Of a stretch of DNA of 64,000 nucleotides, positions 44,661-53,500 are shown piece by piece. The stretch comes from Bacteroidota bacterium (GTDB taxonomy: Bacteria > Bacteroidota > Bacteroidia > 2-12-FULL-35-15): assembly GCA_025963775.1 (NCBI GenBank), contig JAOQAD010000032.1, forward strand, positions 45,199 to 109,198, written 5' to 3'. The notes beneath the pieces were generated by a model. That model did no database searches. It was not told where the DNA came from and worked only from the letters and a program-made list of their open reading frames with translations. Positions within the stretch are counted from its first letter, which is position 1. Each line of letters starts with the position of its first letter. The translations under genes were made by a program, and so were the position numbers.

Positions 44661-44689
44661 TTTGAACGGTTAAAAATTGCATACCTTTG
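44661..44689 (+). promoter_or_regulatory. Consensus promoter of the superoxide dismutase gene
   Basis: TTTG at 44661-44664 and TACCTTTG at 44682-44689 with a 17-bp spacer, 44 bp upstream of the ATG. Both boxes are exact, so strong housekeeping transcription is expected. Confidence 0.7.
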
Positions 44690-44733
44690 AGATGATAAAT
44701 TTCAAATTTAATTAACCTCAAAATCGTAATAAT

Positions 44734-45339
44734 ATGGCTTTCGAATTACCTAAATTACCTTATGCATACAATGCGCTGGAGCCGCATGTAGATGCAAAGA
44801 CCATGGAGATCCACCACAGCAAACATCACCAGGCTTATGTAACCAACCTGAACAATGCAATTGCAGGAACGGATGCTGAAAAACTGAGCATTGAAGAGAT
44901 CTGCAAAAACATTTCAAAATACCCGATGCCGGTTCGTAACAATGGCGGCGGACATTTCAACCATTCATTGTTCTGGACGGTAATGGGCCCGAACGCAGGC
45001 GGGGAACCTACAGGCGACCTTGCTGCTGCGATCAACTCGGCTTTCGGATCTTTCTCTGAATTTAAAACACAATTTGCCGCTGCTGCTGCAACCCGCTTCG
45101 GATCGGGCTGGGCATGGCTGATCATGAAGGATGGCAAGCTTGCTGTTTCTTCCACGCCCAACCAGGACAATCCTTTGATGGATGTTGCGGAGGTAAAAGG
45201 AACTCCGATCCTCGGAATTGACGTTTGGGAACATGCATATTACCTGAACTACCAGAACAGGAGGCCCGACTATGTTGCCGCTTTCTGGAATGTGATCAAC
45301 TGGGCTGAAGTGGCAAAACGTTTCAGCGCTGCAAAATAA
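44734..45339 (+). CDS. sodB: Fe/Mn superoxide dismutase
   Basis: A 201-residue cytoplasmic enzyme converting superoxide to oxygen and hydrogen peroxide. Metal ligands: H27 ([12 protein letters not shown]), H77 ([10 protein letters not shown]), and the Asp/His in DVWEHAYY. The metal preference (Fe, Mn or either) cannot be settled by eye. It has no signal peptide. It has its own consensus promoter and terminator. Confidence 0.95.
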   Translation: MAFELPKLPYAYNALEPHVDAKTMEIHHSKHHQAYVTNLNNAIAGTDAEKLSIEEICKNISKYPMPVRNNGGGHFNHSLFWTVMGPNAGGEPTGDLAAAINSAFGSFSEFKTQFAAAAATRFGSGWAWLIMKDGKLAVSSTPNQDNPLMDVAEVKGTPILGIDVWEHAYYLNYQNRRPDYVAAFWNVINWAEVAKRFSAAK

Positions 45340-45346
45340 ATTTCTC

Positions 45347-45376
45347 AATGCCCCCGCAGAAAAGCGGGGGCATTCT
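45347..45376 (+). terminator. Intrinsic terminator after superoxide dismutase
   Basis: AATGCCCCCGC / GCGGGGGCATT, an 11-bp GC-rich stem with loop AGAAAA, followed by CTTAT. It is 8 bp after the stop codon and 13 bp before the next gene's ATG. Confidence 0.85.
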
Positions 45377-45388
45377 TATCTCCCGGTC

Positions 45389-45808
45389 ATGAACAAAGCT
45401 TTTTTCCTGTTGTTGATGATGCTTTTTACAGGCAGGCTGAGCTCTTCAGCGCTTGCTGCCGACAGAACCATCCCGCTGGCCGATTCTCTTCCTTCGCCCG
45501 GTAAAATGCAGTTCAGGGTGCTGTCCACTTCCGAAGCGGAAAACATGCTCATCCGTACTTTTCCTAAAATGCCGGTGGAGAAACGGAAGAAGATCATTTC
45601 CGCCATTCTTGCTTTTCCTTTTCCATTCGGGTTTATGGGTGCACACCGCGTTATGCTCGGCTGCAAGCCCTGGGTGCCTGTTGTGTATATGGCAACCTTC
45701 GGTGGTTGTTTCGGACTGATCCCGATGATCGATTTTATTGCGATCATCTGCAGCAAGGACATTGAGCAATATGAAAATAATCCGCATGTGTTCATGTGGC
45801 TGAAGTAG
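45389..45808 (+). CDS. Exported TM2-domain protein
   Basis: A 139-residue protein with a signal peptide (1-23) and, after a polar linker, a TM2 domain of two membrane helices (KKIISAILAFPFPFGFMGAH then RVMLGCKPWVPVVYMATFGG and FGLIPMIDFIAII). The motif with G-x-H between the helices is typical of TM2. Bacteroidota often use such small proteins in the envelope; no specific role is known. It sits right behind the SOD terminator with no obvious promoter of its own. Confidence 0.8.
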   Translation: MNKAFFLLLMMLFTGRLSSSALAADRTIPLADSLPSPGKMQFRVLSTSEAENMLIRTFPKMPVEKRKKIISAILAFPFPFGFMGAHRVMLGCKPWVPVVYMATFGGCFGLIPMIDFIAIICSKDIEQYENNPHVFMWLK

Positions 45809-45828
45809 CGGGGAGTTCATAGGTTCTT

Positions 45829-45917
45829 GTCATTCCGAACGCAGCAGCAGAGTGAAGAGTTTTCTTCCGGCCACCGAGTGTGATTTGTGGAGATCCATTC
45901 GCTTCGCTCAGGATGAC
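45829..45917. repeat. GTCATTCCGAACG ... GCTCAGGATGAC repeat element
   Basis: An 89-bp element with complementary-type ends (GTCATTCCGAACG at 45829; CGCTCAGGATGAC ending 45917) and internal AGATCCATTCGCTTCGCTC. A half of the same type (TTCCGCTCAGAATGAC) ends near 2823. This is a REP-like palindrome between the TM2 and nadD genes. Confidence 0.55.
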
Positions 45918-45960
45918 ATACTGCTAAAATTCGTAGCTTCGTTTAAATTCGTAATTCGCA

Positions 45961-46536
45961 ATGAAGGTTGGTTTATTTTTCGGTTCTTTTAATCCCATCC
46001 ATGTCGGGCACATGGTGCTTGCCAATTACATGCTGGAGTTTACCGACCTGGACAGGGTATGGTTCGTGATCTCGCCGCATAATCCTTTAAAGAAAAAGGC
46101 ATCGCTGCTGAATGAGCGGCACAGGCTGCAGATGGTGCAGATAGCGGTGGAGGACAACAGCAAGCTGAAGGCAAGCGATGCGGAGTTCAGGCTTCCGCAG
46201 CCGTCCTATACTGTAAACACGCTTGCTCACCTGAAGGAAAAATATCCGAAGAATGAGTTTGTGCTCATTATGGGCGAGGACAACCTGGGCAGCTTTCATA
46301 AATGGAAGAATTACGAGGAGATCCTGAAATACCATGAGCTGTATGTGTACCCGCGCCCGGAAGGCATTAAAACGCCGCTGCACCTGCATAAAAAAGTGAA
46401 GCTTGTGAATGCGCCTCACATGGAGCTTTCCTCTACCATGATCCGTACTGCGATCAAGGAAAAAAAAGACATCCGTTATTTTATTCCTGCCAAAGTATGG
46501 GAGTACATTAAGGAAATGCATTTTTACGAAAAGTAA
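45961..46536 (+). CDS. nadD: Nicotinate-nucleotide adenylyltransferase
   Basis: A 191-residue enzyme that adenylates nicotinate mononucleotide in NAD synthesis. GSFNPIHVGHMVLA carries the nucleotidyl-transferase (H/T)xGH motif; VISPHNPLKKK, LIMGEDNLGSFHKWKNYEEI and the C-terminal ELSSTMIRTAIKEKKDIRYF match NadD. The ATG follows an ATTCGTA-type repeat (45929-45960) with no spacer. A DUF502 gene is downstream. Confidence 0.94.
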   Translation: MKVGLFFGSFNPIHVGHMVLANYMLEFTDLDRVWFVISPHNPLKKKASLLNERHRLQMVQIAVEDNSKLKASDAEFRLPQPSYTVNTLAHLKEKYPKNEFVLIMGEDNLGSFHKWKNYEEILKYHELYVYPRPEGIKTPLHLHKKVKLVNAPHMELSSTMIRTAIKEKKDIRYFIPAKVWEYIKEMHFYEK

Positions 46537-46597
46537 GGCGCCATTTGAGCGGCAAAGCCTTTATAAATTCGTAATTTTGCATTCCAAATTTGTAAGC

Positions 46598-47179
46598 ATG
46601 TCGAGGATCATCCGTTATTTCATCCAGGGTTTAATTATTACCGTTCCGGTTGCCGTAACCATCATTGTCATTTATAAGATCATTGCCTGGATAGGTTCTC
46701 TTTTCAACGTTTTCGGGACGATCATCAGCCCGGTGGTGGATCCTTTCATCATTATCTTTACAGCCATCCTGCTTATTTTCCTGATGGGGCTTTTAGGCTC
46801 TTCCATTATCCTGCGCCCCTTGTTCAGCACGGTCGACAATGCGCTGGAACATACACCCGTTATTAAAACCGTGTATTCTTCCATTAAGGACCTCTTCTCT
46901 GCATTTGTAGGCAGCAAGAAGCGCTTCAACAAACCGGTGCTTGTCACCATCAACAAGGAAAACAACATTCAGCAGCTTGGATTTATTACGCAGGAGGACC
47001 TTTCGGAGCTCAACCTGCAAAAAGGGCATTACGCTGTTTATGTGCCTCTCTCCTACTCTTTTTCGGGCAACCTGCTCATTGTTCCGGCGGATCACATCAC
47101 CGTAGTGGATGCCTCTTCAGCAGAGGTCATGAAGTTCATTGTATCGGGCGGTGTAACGGACCTGGACGACAAAGAATAG
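46598..47179 (+). CDS. DUF502 membrane protein
   Basis: A 193-residue inner-membrane protein with two membrane helices (about 9-31 and 50-72: YFIQGLIITVPVAVTIIVIY; FIIIFTAILLIFLMGLLGSS) and a soluble C-terminal domain (TVYSSIKDLFSAFVGSKKRF, VYVPLSYSFSGNLLIVPADH, FIVSGGV), the normal DUF502 layout. Function unknown. The start is ATG 46598; an upstream TTG seven codons earlier coincides with the -7 box TAATTTTG (46572-46579). Confidence 0.87.
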   Translation: MSRIIRYFIQGLIITVPVAVTIIVIYKIIAWIGSLFNVFGTIISPVVDPFIIIFTAILLIFLMGLLGSSIILRPLFSTVDNALEHTPVIKTVYSSIKDLFSAFVGSKKRFNKPVLVTINKENNIQQLGFITQEDLSELNLQKGHYAVYVPLSYSFSGNLLIVPADHITVVDASSAEVMKFIVSGGVTDLDDKE

Positions 47180-47238
47180 TTTTTTTATTTGGAATAAGAA
47201 TTGTATCTTGTACTTGTCGAACTAAAAAAACACAGGAC

Positions 47239-47907
47239 ATGAAGAAGATCGTTACTCTCGCAATCGCCCTATCTATGGGCATAACAGCAATTGCACAAAA
47301 AATCAAGATCAAGGAATCAAACGAAAACATCGGCGGGGGAAACCACAATGCCTTAACTGTTACGCTTTACGAGATCAGTCCTTCGGATGCAGAAGATGCC
47401 TTCCGCTCATTCATGAAAAAATACGATGGCAAGCGCTCTTCCAAGGATGGCGCTATCTTTGTTGATCATGCCACGATCAAGGACATGGGAAACAACACCA
47501 TCGACATTTATGGAAAAGCACAGGGCAAAAAAGGCGATGCTGAAATTACGTTCGTGATCGCATTCGACCTTGGAGGTGCGTTTTTAAATTCAGGTGATCA
47601 CAAGGAACAATATAAGATAGCGGAAAATATCGTGAAGGAATTTGCGGTGAAAGCTACGAAAGATGCCATCGAGGAAAAATTAAAGGCTGCACAGAAGATT
47701 CAGTCGAATTTTGAAGATGAGCAAAAATCGCTTGAAAAGGAGAACAAGAACCTGAACGATGATATTGCTGATTACAAAGCGAAGATCACCAAAGCGGAGC
47801 AGGACATTGCAAAGAACAAAACCGACCAGGACAAGAAAAAAGCAGAGATCGAAGCACAGAAAAAAGTGGTGGGCGAGATCGACAAAAAATTAAAGGCGGT
47901 AGAGTAA
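47239..47907 (+). CDS. Exported coiled-coil protein, unknown function
   Basis: A 222-residue protein: signal peptide 1-20 (MKKIVTLAIALSMGITAIAQ), a compact domain (about 30-150) and a long C-terminal coiled coil (about 150-220, repeated KAEQDIAKNKTDQDKKKAEI). No family is recognised. A near-consensus promoter region (TTTG at 47188, TATCTTG) and a clean terminator suggest a monocistronic unit. Confidence 0.65.
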   Translation: MKKIVTLAIALSMGITAIAQKIKIKESNENIGGGNHNALTVTLYEISPSDAEDAFRSFMKKYDGKRSSKDGAIFVDHATIKDMGNNTIDIYGKAQGKKGDAEITFVIAFDLGGAFLNSGDHKEQYKIAENIVKEFAVKATKDAIEEKLKAAQKIQSNFEDEQKSLEKENKNLNDDIADYKAKITKAEQDIAKNKTDQDKKKAEIEAQKKVVGEIDKKLKAVE

Positions 47908-47927
47908 CATCAGCTAAATAAATATGA

Positions 47928-47960
47928 AACCTCAGCAATTATTGCTGAGGTTTTTTATTT
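47928..47960 (+). terminator. Intrinsic terminator
   Basis: AACCTCAGCAA / TTGCTGAGGTT with loop TTA, 11-bp stem, followed by TTTTTATTTT. It is 20 bp after the coiled-coil protein stop. Confidence 0.93.
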
Positions 47961-48050
47961 TAACCGGATGACGGCAGGGTGATCATGTTTTCTTAACGAT
48001 GCAGATCATCCGGTTACCGAAATGCGGGCAAAATGAGCTTTTTGCGGCCG

Positions 48051-48058
48051 TATCTTTG
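48051..48058 (+). promoter_or_regulatory. -7 promoter element of the phosphoesterase gene
   Basis: TATCTTTG, exact TAnnTTTG, 12 bp before the ATG at 48071. Confidence 0.4.
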
Positions 48059-48070
48059 AAAGAAAAAACC

Positions 48071-48934
48071 ATGAAAAAGCTCATTCTGCTAACACTCGCA
48101 ACGGCTCTTTTTTCCTGTGATAAAACAGAGCCCGGTTCGCCTGCCGGCACTTCAACCACCACAATGGCAAGCGGACTACCAACTCCCGACCATATTATTT
48201 TCGTATGGCTGGAAAACAAAAACTATACACAGATCACCAATGCGGTAACCGCGCCTTACATCAATTCGCTGATCGCTGAAGGTACTTTCTTTACTGGCTT
48301 TCATGCATTGGGCCATCCCTCGTATCCCGAATATATCCGCTTTTTTTCCGGTACCGACAATGGAAAAAAGAATGATGACTGTATCAAAGGGAAGCCTTAC
48401 AGTAACGAGAACCTGTACACGCTGCTCAAAGCAAAAGGTAAGACCTTTGCCTGGTACAGCGAAGACCTTCCTGCAACAGGAAGCGATACCTGCGGCGCCG
48501 GGAAATATGTAGAAAGGCACAATCCCACGCAATGCTTTTCAAATGTTCCTAAAAGCGTGAATAAAAAATGGAGCGATTTTCCAACGAACTATTCATTGCT
48601 GGAGAATGTGGTGTGCATCTCGCCCAACCTTAAGCACGATATGCATGATGGCAGCATCGCGGAAGGAGATACCTGGGTGAAGGATAACTTAAAAGACCTG
48701 GCCACCTGGTGCAAAACACATAACTCTGTTTTTGTGATCTATTTTGATGAGGATGATGGAAGCAGCGCAAACCACATCCCGGTGATCGCGGTAGGACAGC
48801 CGGTAAAAACCAATTACAAAAGCACAACCTATTATGATCATTACAACATGACAAGGACGATCCTTGCCATTTACAATGCCAACCAGGTTTTAAACACCAA
48901 ATCGAGGGAAACCATCATGGATTGCTGGAAATAG
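48071..48934 (+). CDS. Phosphoesterase/acid-phosphatase-like lipoprotein
   Basis: A 287-residue exported protein with a lipobox (LFSCDK; C16) after a short signal. The core has the alkaline-phosphatase-superfamily phosphoesterase signature: DHIIFVWLENKNYTQI, ALGHPSYPEYIRFFSGTD, WYSEDLPATG, and the late metal block FVIYFDEDDGSSANHIPVIA. The family includes bacterial phospholipase C-like and acid phosphatases; the substrate is undetermined. The start is ATG 48071; the upstream frame extension is rejected because the signal peptide begins here. Confidence 0.82.
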   Translation: MKKLILLTLATALFSCDKTEPGSPAGTSTTTMASGLPTPDHIIFVWLENKNYTQITNAVTAPYINSLIAEGTFFTGFHALGHPSYPEYIRFFSGTDNGKKNDDCIKGKPYSNENLYTLLKAKGKTFAWYSEDLPATGSDTCGAGKYVERHNPTQCFSNVPKSVNKKWSDFPTNYSLLENVVCISPNLKHDMHDGSIAEGDTWVKDNLKDLATWCKTHNSVFVIYFDEDDGSSANHIPVIAVGQPVKTNYKSTTYYDHYNMTRTILAIYNANQVLNTKSRETIMDCWK

Positions 48935-49020
48935 GTAACAGGCAATCGAAAAAATTCACGACGGTATAAGCCAGGGCCCCGTCCTCAAAGAGAACAGGGC
49001 CTTGCTGCTATCCGGATTAA

Positions 49021-49875
49021 TTATCTCGAAACCTTTATGATCTTTTTAGAAAATATGCAGTCCTTTGAAATATATTCCAGCATGTAACATCCCTCAGGAA
49101 GGGTTTCATCAAGATCGATCCTGATCTCCCCGATCATTACTTCTGTTTTGAACTTCAGCTCTTTTCCATACATGTCCGTCAGCTTCAGCTTCGAACGATC
49201 AAAAGTGTTTGTACTGATATTTTTCAGATAAAACCCCGTATTCACAGGATTTGGATAGATCAGTACATTGTACATCGATTGTTCATTGATGCTGACTGTT
49301 GAAGGCATGGCCGAATAATCCTTCACGTAACAGCTGTCCTCCACCGGGCATTGCACACGGATCCAGCCATAGGCAGTAGTGCTGCCGTTCTGGTATTTCA
49401 GCCCGATGTATTTATCGCCGCCGATCCAGTCGTTCACATTTTTATTACCGCCTCCGTAACCCGAGTGATCGGTGATGTACTGCATGGTGTCCCACATTGC
49501 ACCCGGAGGGTCTATCGGATCACCCGCATTGAGCGGTTTCGCCACTTTGGTGACGTACCACAGGGAGTATGCGGGAACATATACGGAGTCCAGCCTTCCG
49601 AAACGTATGAGCACATCGGGATTCAAGGGCCTTACATTGATGTAACCCGCTGTTCCGCCGGAGCTCACAGCGCCATTTGCTTTGATCTCGATATCATCGG
49701 AAGCATCGCCGAACAGGTTGATACCATACGTTTCATTGCTGTAAGGCACGAGTGTGTAATTGATGAGTGTATCCGGGCTGATATCCACGTATACAGGAAA
49801 CACCGTTCCTGCATTCTGGCTGCTGGCGGACAGGCATAGCCCAATCAGGGCTGTTGTAAGTAAATATTTTTTCAT
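49021..49875 (-). CDS. Secreted protein with type A T9SS sorting domain
   Basis: A 284-residue exported protein. Signal peptide 1-19 (ends SASSQ). The body is strand-rich (YVDISPDTLINYTL; ITDHSGYGGGNKNVNDWIGG). The last 75 residues form a type A sorting domain (VLIYPNPVNTGFYL, KLTDMYGKEL, EGCYMLEYISKDCIFSKKII ending KVSR). It is exported by the type IX system. No catalytic motif was recognised. A truncated paralogue lies directly upstream at 49915. Confidence 0.85.
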   Translation of the reverse strand: MKKYLLTTALIGLCLSASSQNAGTVFPVYVDISPDTLINYTLVPYSNETYGINLFGDASDDIEIKANGAVSSGGTAGYINVRPLNPDVLIRFGRLDSVYVPAYSLWYVTKVAKPLNAGDPIDPPGAMWDTMQYITDHSGYGGGNKNVNDWIGGDKYIGLKYQNGSTTAYGWIRVQCPVEDSCYVKDYSAMPSTVSINEQSMYNVLIYPNPVNTGFYLKNISTNTFDRSKLKLTDMYGKELKFKTEVMIGEIRIDLDETLPEGCYMLEYISKDCIFSKKIIKVSR

Positions 49876-49914
49876 TTTTTCCTCCGTTTTTAAGAATGAA
49901 TTATCTTGTTACTT

Positions 49915-50142
49915 TCATAAGTTTTTTAGTAAGCATGCGATCTTTTGTAGTGTATTGGAGTCGCTCACCATTTTATTTCCCCCGCCATGACCGGAGTGAT
50001 CTGTTAAGTAAAGCATGGTATTGTCCCAGATCACACCGGCAGGATTAATATCCACATACATTGAGAAAGGAGTTCCTGCGTTTTGGCCAGAGACGCTTAT
50101 GCAGGCGCCAAGCAGGAAAGGAATAAGTAAAAGTTTCTTCAT
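49915..50142 (-). pseudogene. Internally deleted, truncated paralogue of the T9SS cargo gene
   Basis: A 75-codon frame. Its first 30 residues (ending GQNAGTPFSMYVDINP) match the start of the gene at 49875, and it then jumps to AGVIWDNTMLYLTDHSGHGG GNKMV, matching that gene about 110 residues later (MWDTMQYITDHSGYGGGNKN). After VSDSNTLQ the match ends, and neither the rest of the body nor the sorting domain follows. This looks like a tandem duplicate that lost an internal segment and its 3' end. A functional short secreted peptide cannot be excluded. Confidence 0.7.
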
Positions 50143-50552
50143 TTTTTCTGATTTTACATTAAACAATAGCATCCCTGTATAAGGAGAAAGATGCTGCTGA
50201 AAATCTATTCAGCGCTGTAAGCAGTAAAAAAATGTGCCTTTGCCCGGGGGAAACAGTTCCGGAAATGCGAGAAACAGAGGTGGTATGGGCGATAGCCTTA
50301 AAAAATAATTCAGGAAGAAAATATCATGCACCTGAAAAGATGAAATGCCTGCGGAAAAATATGTCCGGTTGAACGAATGAAATTTTTATACCATGACAAA
50401 TCCAAAAAAAGAAATCATTTTTTTAAGCGGAAGGTGAATCTGCCCGCAATGGAAAAGAAAAAGCATATGGTATTTTTTCTACAGGATGAAATAAGCCGGG
50501 CCCCTCCTGTAACAGGAAGGGCCCGGACTAAACTCAGGAAATAATCTCCGGT
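50143..50552. other. 410-bp intergenic region before the Tc toxin locus
   Basis: No gene was found. It is AT-rich with A-runs; the only notable structure is the GC-rich hairpin at 50496-50526. It marks the boundary between the T9SS cargo genes and the minus-strand Tc operon, which ends here. Confidence 0.5.
50496..50526 (-). terminator. GC-rich hairpin at the end of the Tc toxin operon
   Basis: CCGGGCCCCTCCTG / CAGGAAGGGCCCGG, 13 of 14 positions paired, 3-nt loop, 27 bp past the stop of the TcA gene on the minus strand. It lacks a clean T-run, so it may act as a terminator or as a 3' stabiliser. Confidence 0.6.
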
Positions 50553-53500
50553 TTAAACGGTATCACTTAGCCGGAAGTTGACCACCAGGAACAAGTCAGT
50601 GATCTCAGCCGGGTCAATATCTGCAGTATGTTTAAATGTAAAGGTCAGCGCAGAAAGAATATTTATTTTCCCAACCTTTAAATCACTGATAATATTGTCC
50701 TTTAAAGAAACCTCTGCTGTTGACAGTGGCTTGCCATCTTCATCCTTGCCTGCAAGCAGCATCTTATATGTTTCGCCTTTTTCACCTTTTGCAAGCAATT
50801 CCATTTTGTTCACATTAATTATACGATCCCGGGTAAAGAACGGGAAATGCTCTTCTTTCAATGTGATCACGAGACTTTGGCCAGTGCCGGCAACAGAGGG
50901 GCTCATGAATTTATTCCATTCCGTTGAAAATTCCTGTTTTAGGCTGAACAGACGTTTCAGCTCAATGCCACCCGAAACAGCTGTCGGCGCAACGGTTGAT
51001 TTGATTATGGAAGAAAGATAAGCGGTAGCCAGGGTTTTGAATGAGCCGGCATCTTCTTTCGCAGTGTACTGCATGGTCATGATCACATCACTGATGGTAT
51101 CATAATCGAACATACGGAGGTCTGCTTCGCTGCTTAGCTCCAGCTGCCATTCACTAACAGCGCCACAACCTTCAAAAGGCAAATACCTTTCATCGCGGAA
51201 GCTAAGCTCAAACATGCCACCATCGTTTTGTGCATTGCTTGTAGCTATCGAATGTGTTCCGGTGGTTATGTGGCGGAAGCGGGCTGAGTCGGCCGAATAG
51301 TCGGCGCTTTCATAAACCGCTCCGGAAGTATTCAGCCTCGTGGTGTGTTTTACAAGGCGCAACGTTGCATTGATGCTTGTGTACGGGCCAGCAATGCAGG
51401 GGATGCTGAGCGACACTGATTTTATCCGGCGGAAGTAATGTCCCTGGAAATCGAGGTCGAAAACAGCTTCCGGAACATTGAATGTGCAGCTGCCGTTTTT
51501 GCGTAGGTCGAGGATGGCCTGTGGAGCTAACAGGAACAGCGAAATGTGCTTTGTTAATTCCAGCTCCCGCTTGTTGCCGCTGAAGAATGAGCTTTCCATC
51601 CTGTGCAGGTCGTACTGTAATTTTTCAGCACTCAGTAAACCTTTTTTAAGGCTGTCCCAATACCCAAACTGAACAAAGGATGTATTTCCGTATTCTCCCA
51701 ACTCGTACTGGTAGCATTGCTCCGCTTTCTTTGCAAGGTCGTATGCCAGCTGGTAACTTTGGAAATACACGGTCGACAGCTGCCCGATCATCCAGTCATA
51801 CAGCTGCTGGTTACTGAATTTGCTGCGCATGAACCCGTCAGCTTCCGTGCTGTTCTCGATCTGGATTTTGTGATTGCTGAATTCTTTTTCCGCTATTGCC
51901 AGTTTTATTTCGCCTGACAGGATCTGCAGCTCTATTTGCTCGAGCTCCTTAGAGGCAGAGTCTTCCTGGAATTTCCAATCATCTTTCCTCCGGTCAAATC
52001 CTCCGAGGGTACCAGCCATTGAGCCCTGGGCATTGTTAATGGCGGCGTATATTCCCAAAGCGGTGCTTGTAGCATTCATCATTGCGCCAAGGTTATCGCC
52101 GCCCCAGGTTCCTCCCATTGAAAAAGGCGAGCCGATCTTTAAATTCGGGATAGCTGCGAGCACACCGCCAATCGTACTTAAGCCTCCCTGTGCGATGGAA
52201 AGGATCATACCGGTCTGAACACTGTCCAGCTGCTGCTTTTCATGAGGGTTCATGTAGGGCCGCGAACTGTAATACTTTTGTTTTAACGTTGTTATTTCCT
52301 TTGATTTACGGATGCTTTCCACTTGCTCCTTTGCATCGTCCAGCTGCTTTTCCCTGACCATCAATCCTGCATTCAGCACTTTTTGCTCATGCACAGAGCG
52401 CAGTAAGGCGAATGCTTCCGAATCACGCTTTTCCAGGGCCTGCAAAAGGGCCGATCCAAGTGCCTTTACTTCGTTCGTATATTCATTGGCCTTTTGCAGC
52501 ATAAAACTGAAACGGTAATGAGGCAATGCCGTATTTGTATCATTGAGGATGCTGCTCAGGTCCATCCCCGCAGCTGCTGCACGCACCAGCATGGCAGGAT
52601 CGATAGGCGGCTCGAACAATGGCAGCGTACGCACAATGCCTTCAAAATTCATACTGTGCCTGATCTTGAACAGGCGATCGGCAACAGTATCCCAGTATTT
52701 CACGAGGAACTCATTGCGCGGCACACCGAAATAAAACATTTTCCCCAATGCATCGGCACTGCCGGAGCTTGTTCCTGATGACGCGGAGGAAGAGGGCGCA
52801 AGCAATGTTTCTATCTGCACCATGGCGTTCGAGAAAACGTCCAGCTCATCTTTGATGTCATCAAACGTTTCATCGGCATGCACTGCACGCGGGGGAACCT
52901 GTTGCGGGCGCTCTCCTAATATTTTGGATGCGAGAATATAAAGATTGGTGGCTTCATTGATCGCTTCGATCGTGTCGCGCCTGAATAAGTTATCTCCCCA
53001 TTCGATGAGATTATCAATGTACTTCATCACGATATTCTTCATGTACGCACTGATGCGCATACGGGCGATCACGTGTGGCTTAAAGGGATCGTTCATCCAT
53101 TTTTCCACCTGCAGCGCAAGCTCGGTTTCATTGCGCAGCAGATCATCCAGTGTCTCAATAGTGGTCCCGGCCTCCTTGTGGAATGGCTCAAACTGCCAGA
53201 AACGCTCCTTATCACCACCTTCACTGTTGGTCGGATTAAAAATATAATGGAACCAGTTGCGCGCTTCCTCGAAACGCTGGTCATTTTTCAGCCTGCAGGC
53301 AATGAGCATCGGTACATGAAAAAACAATTCCCAGTTATACTGAGAGTATGCGCCGCTGTATTTAAAATCAATTTCACTGTTTGGAAGATCACCTGTCACT
53401 AAACCGACCGGGCCATACGTACCAGTGAAATTAATCGTATCCGTCTGTGTTTGTACCTGTCGGTTCAGTAAACCTTCCACACCTTTTTTGTACAGCTCTT

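Noticed and set aside
48974..49001. Hairpin between the phosphoesterase and T9SS cargo genes as terminator
   Set aside because: Arms pair with two mismatches and no T-run follows on either strand; too weak to list as a terminator.
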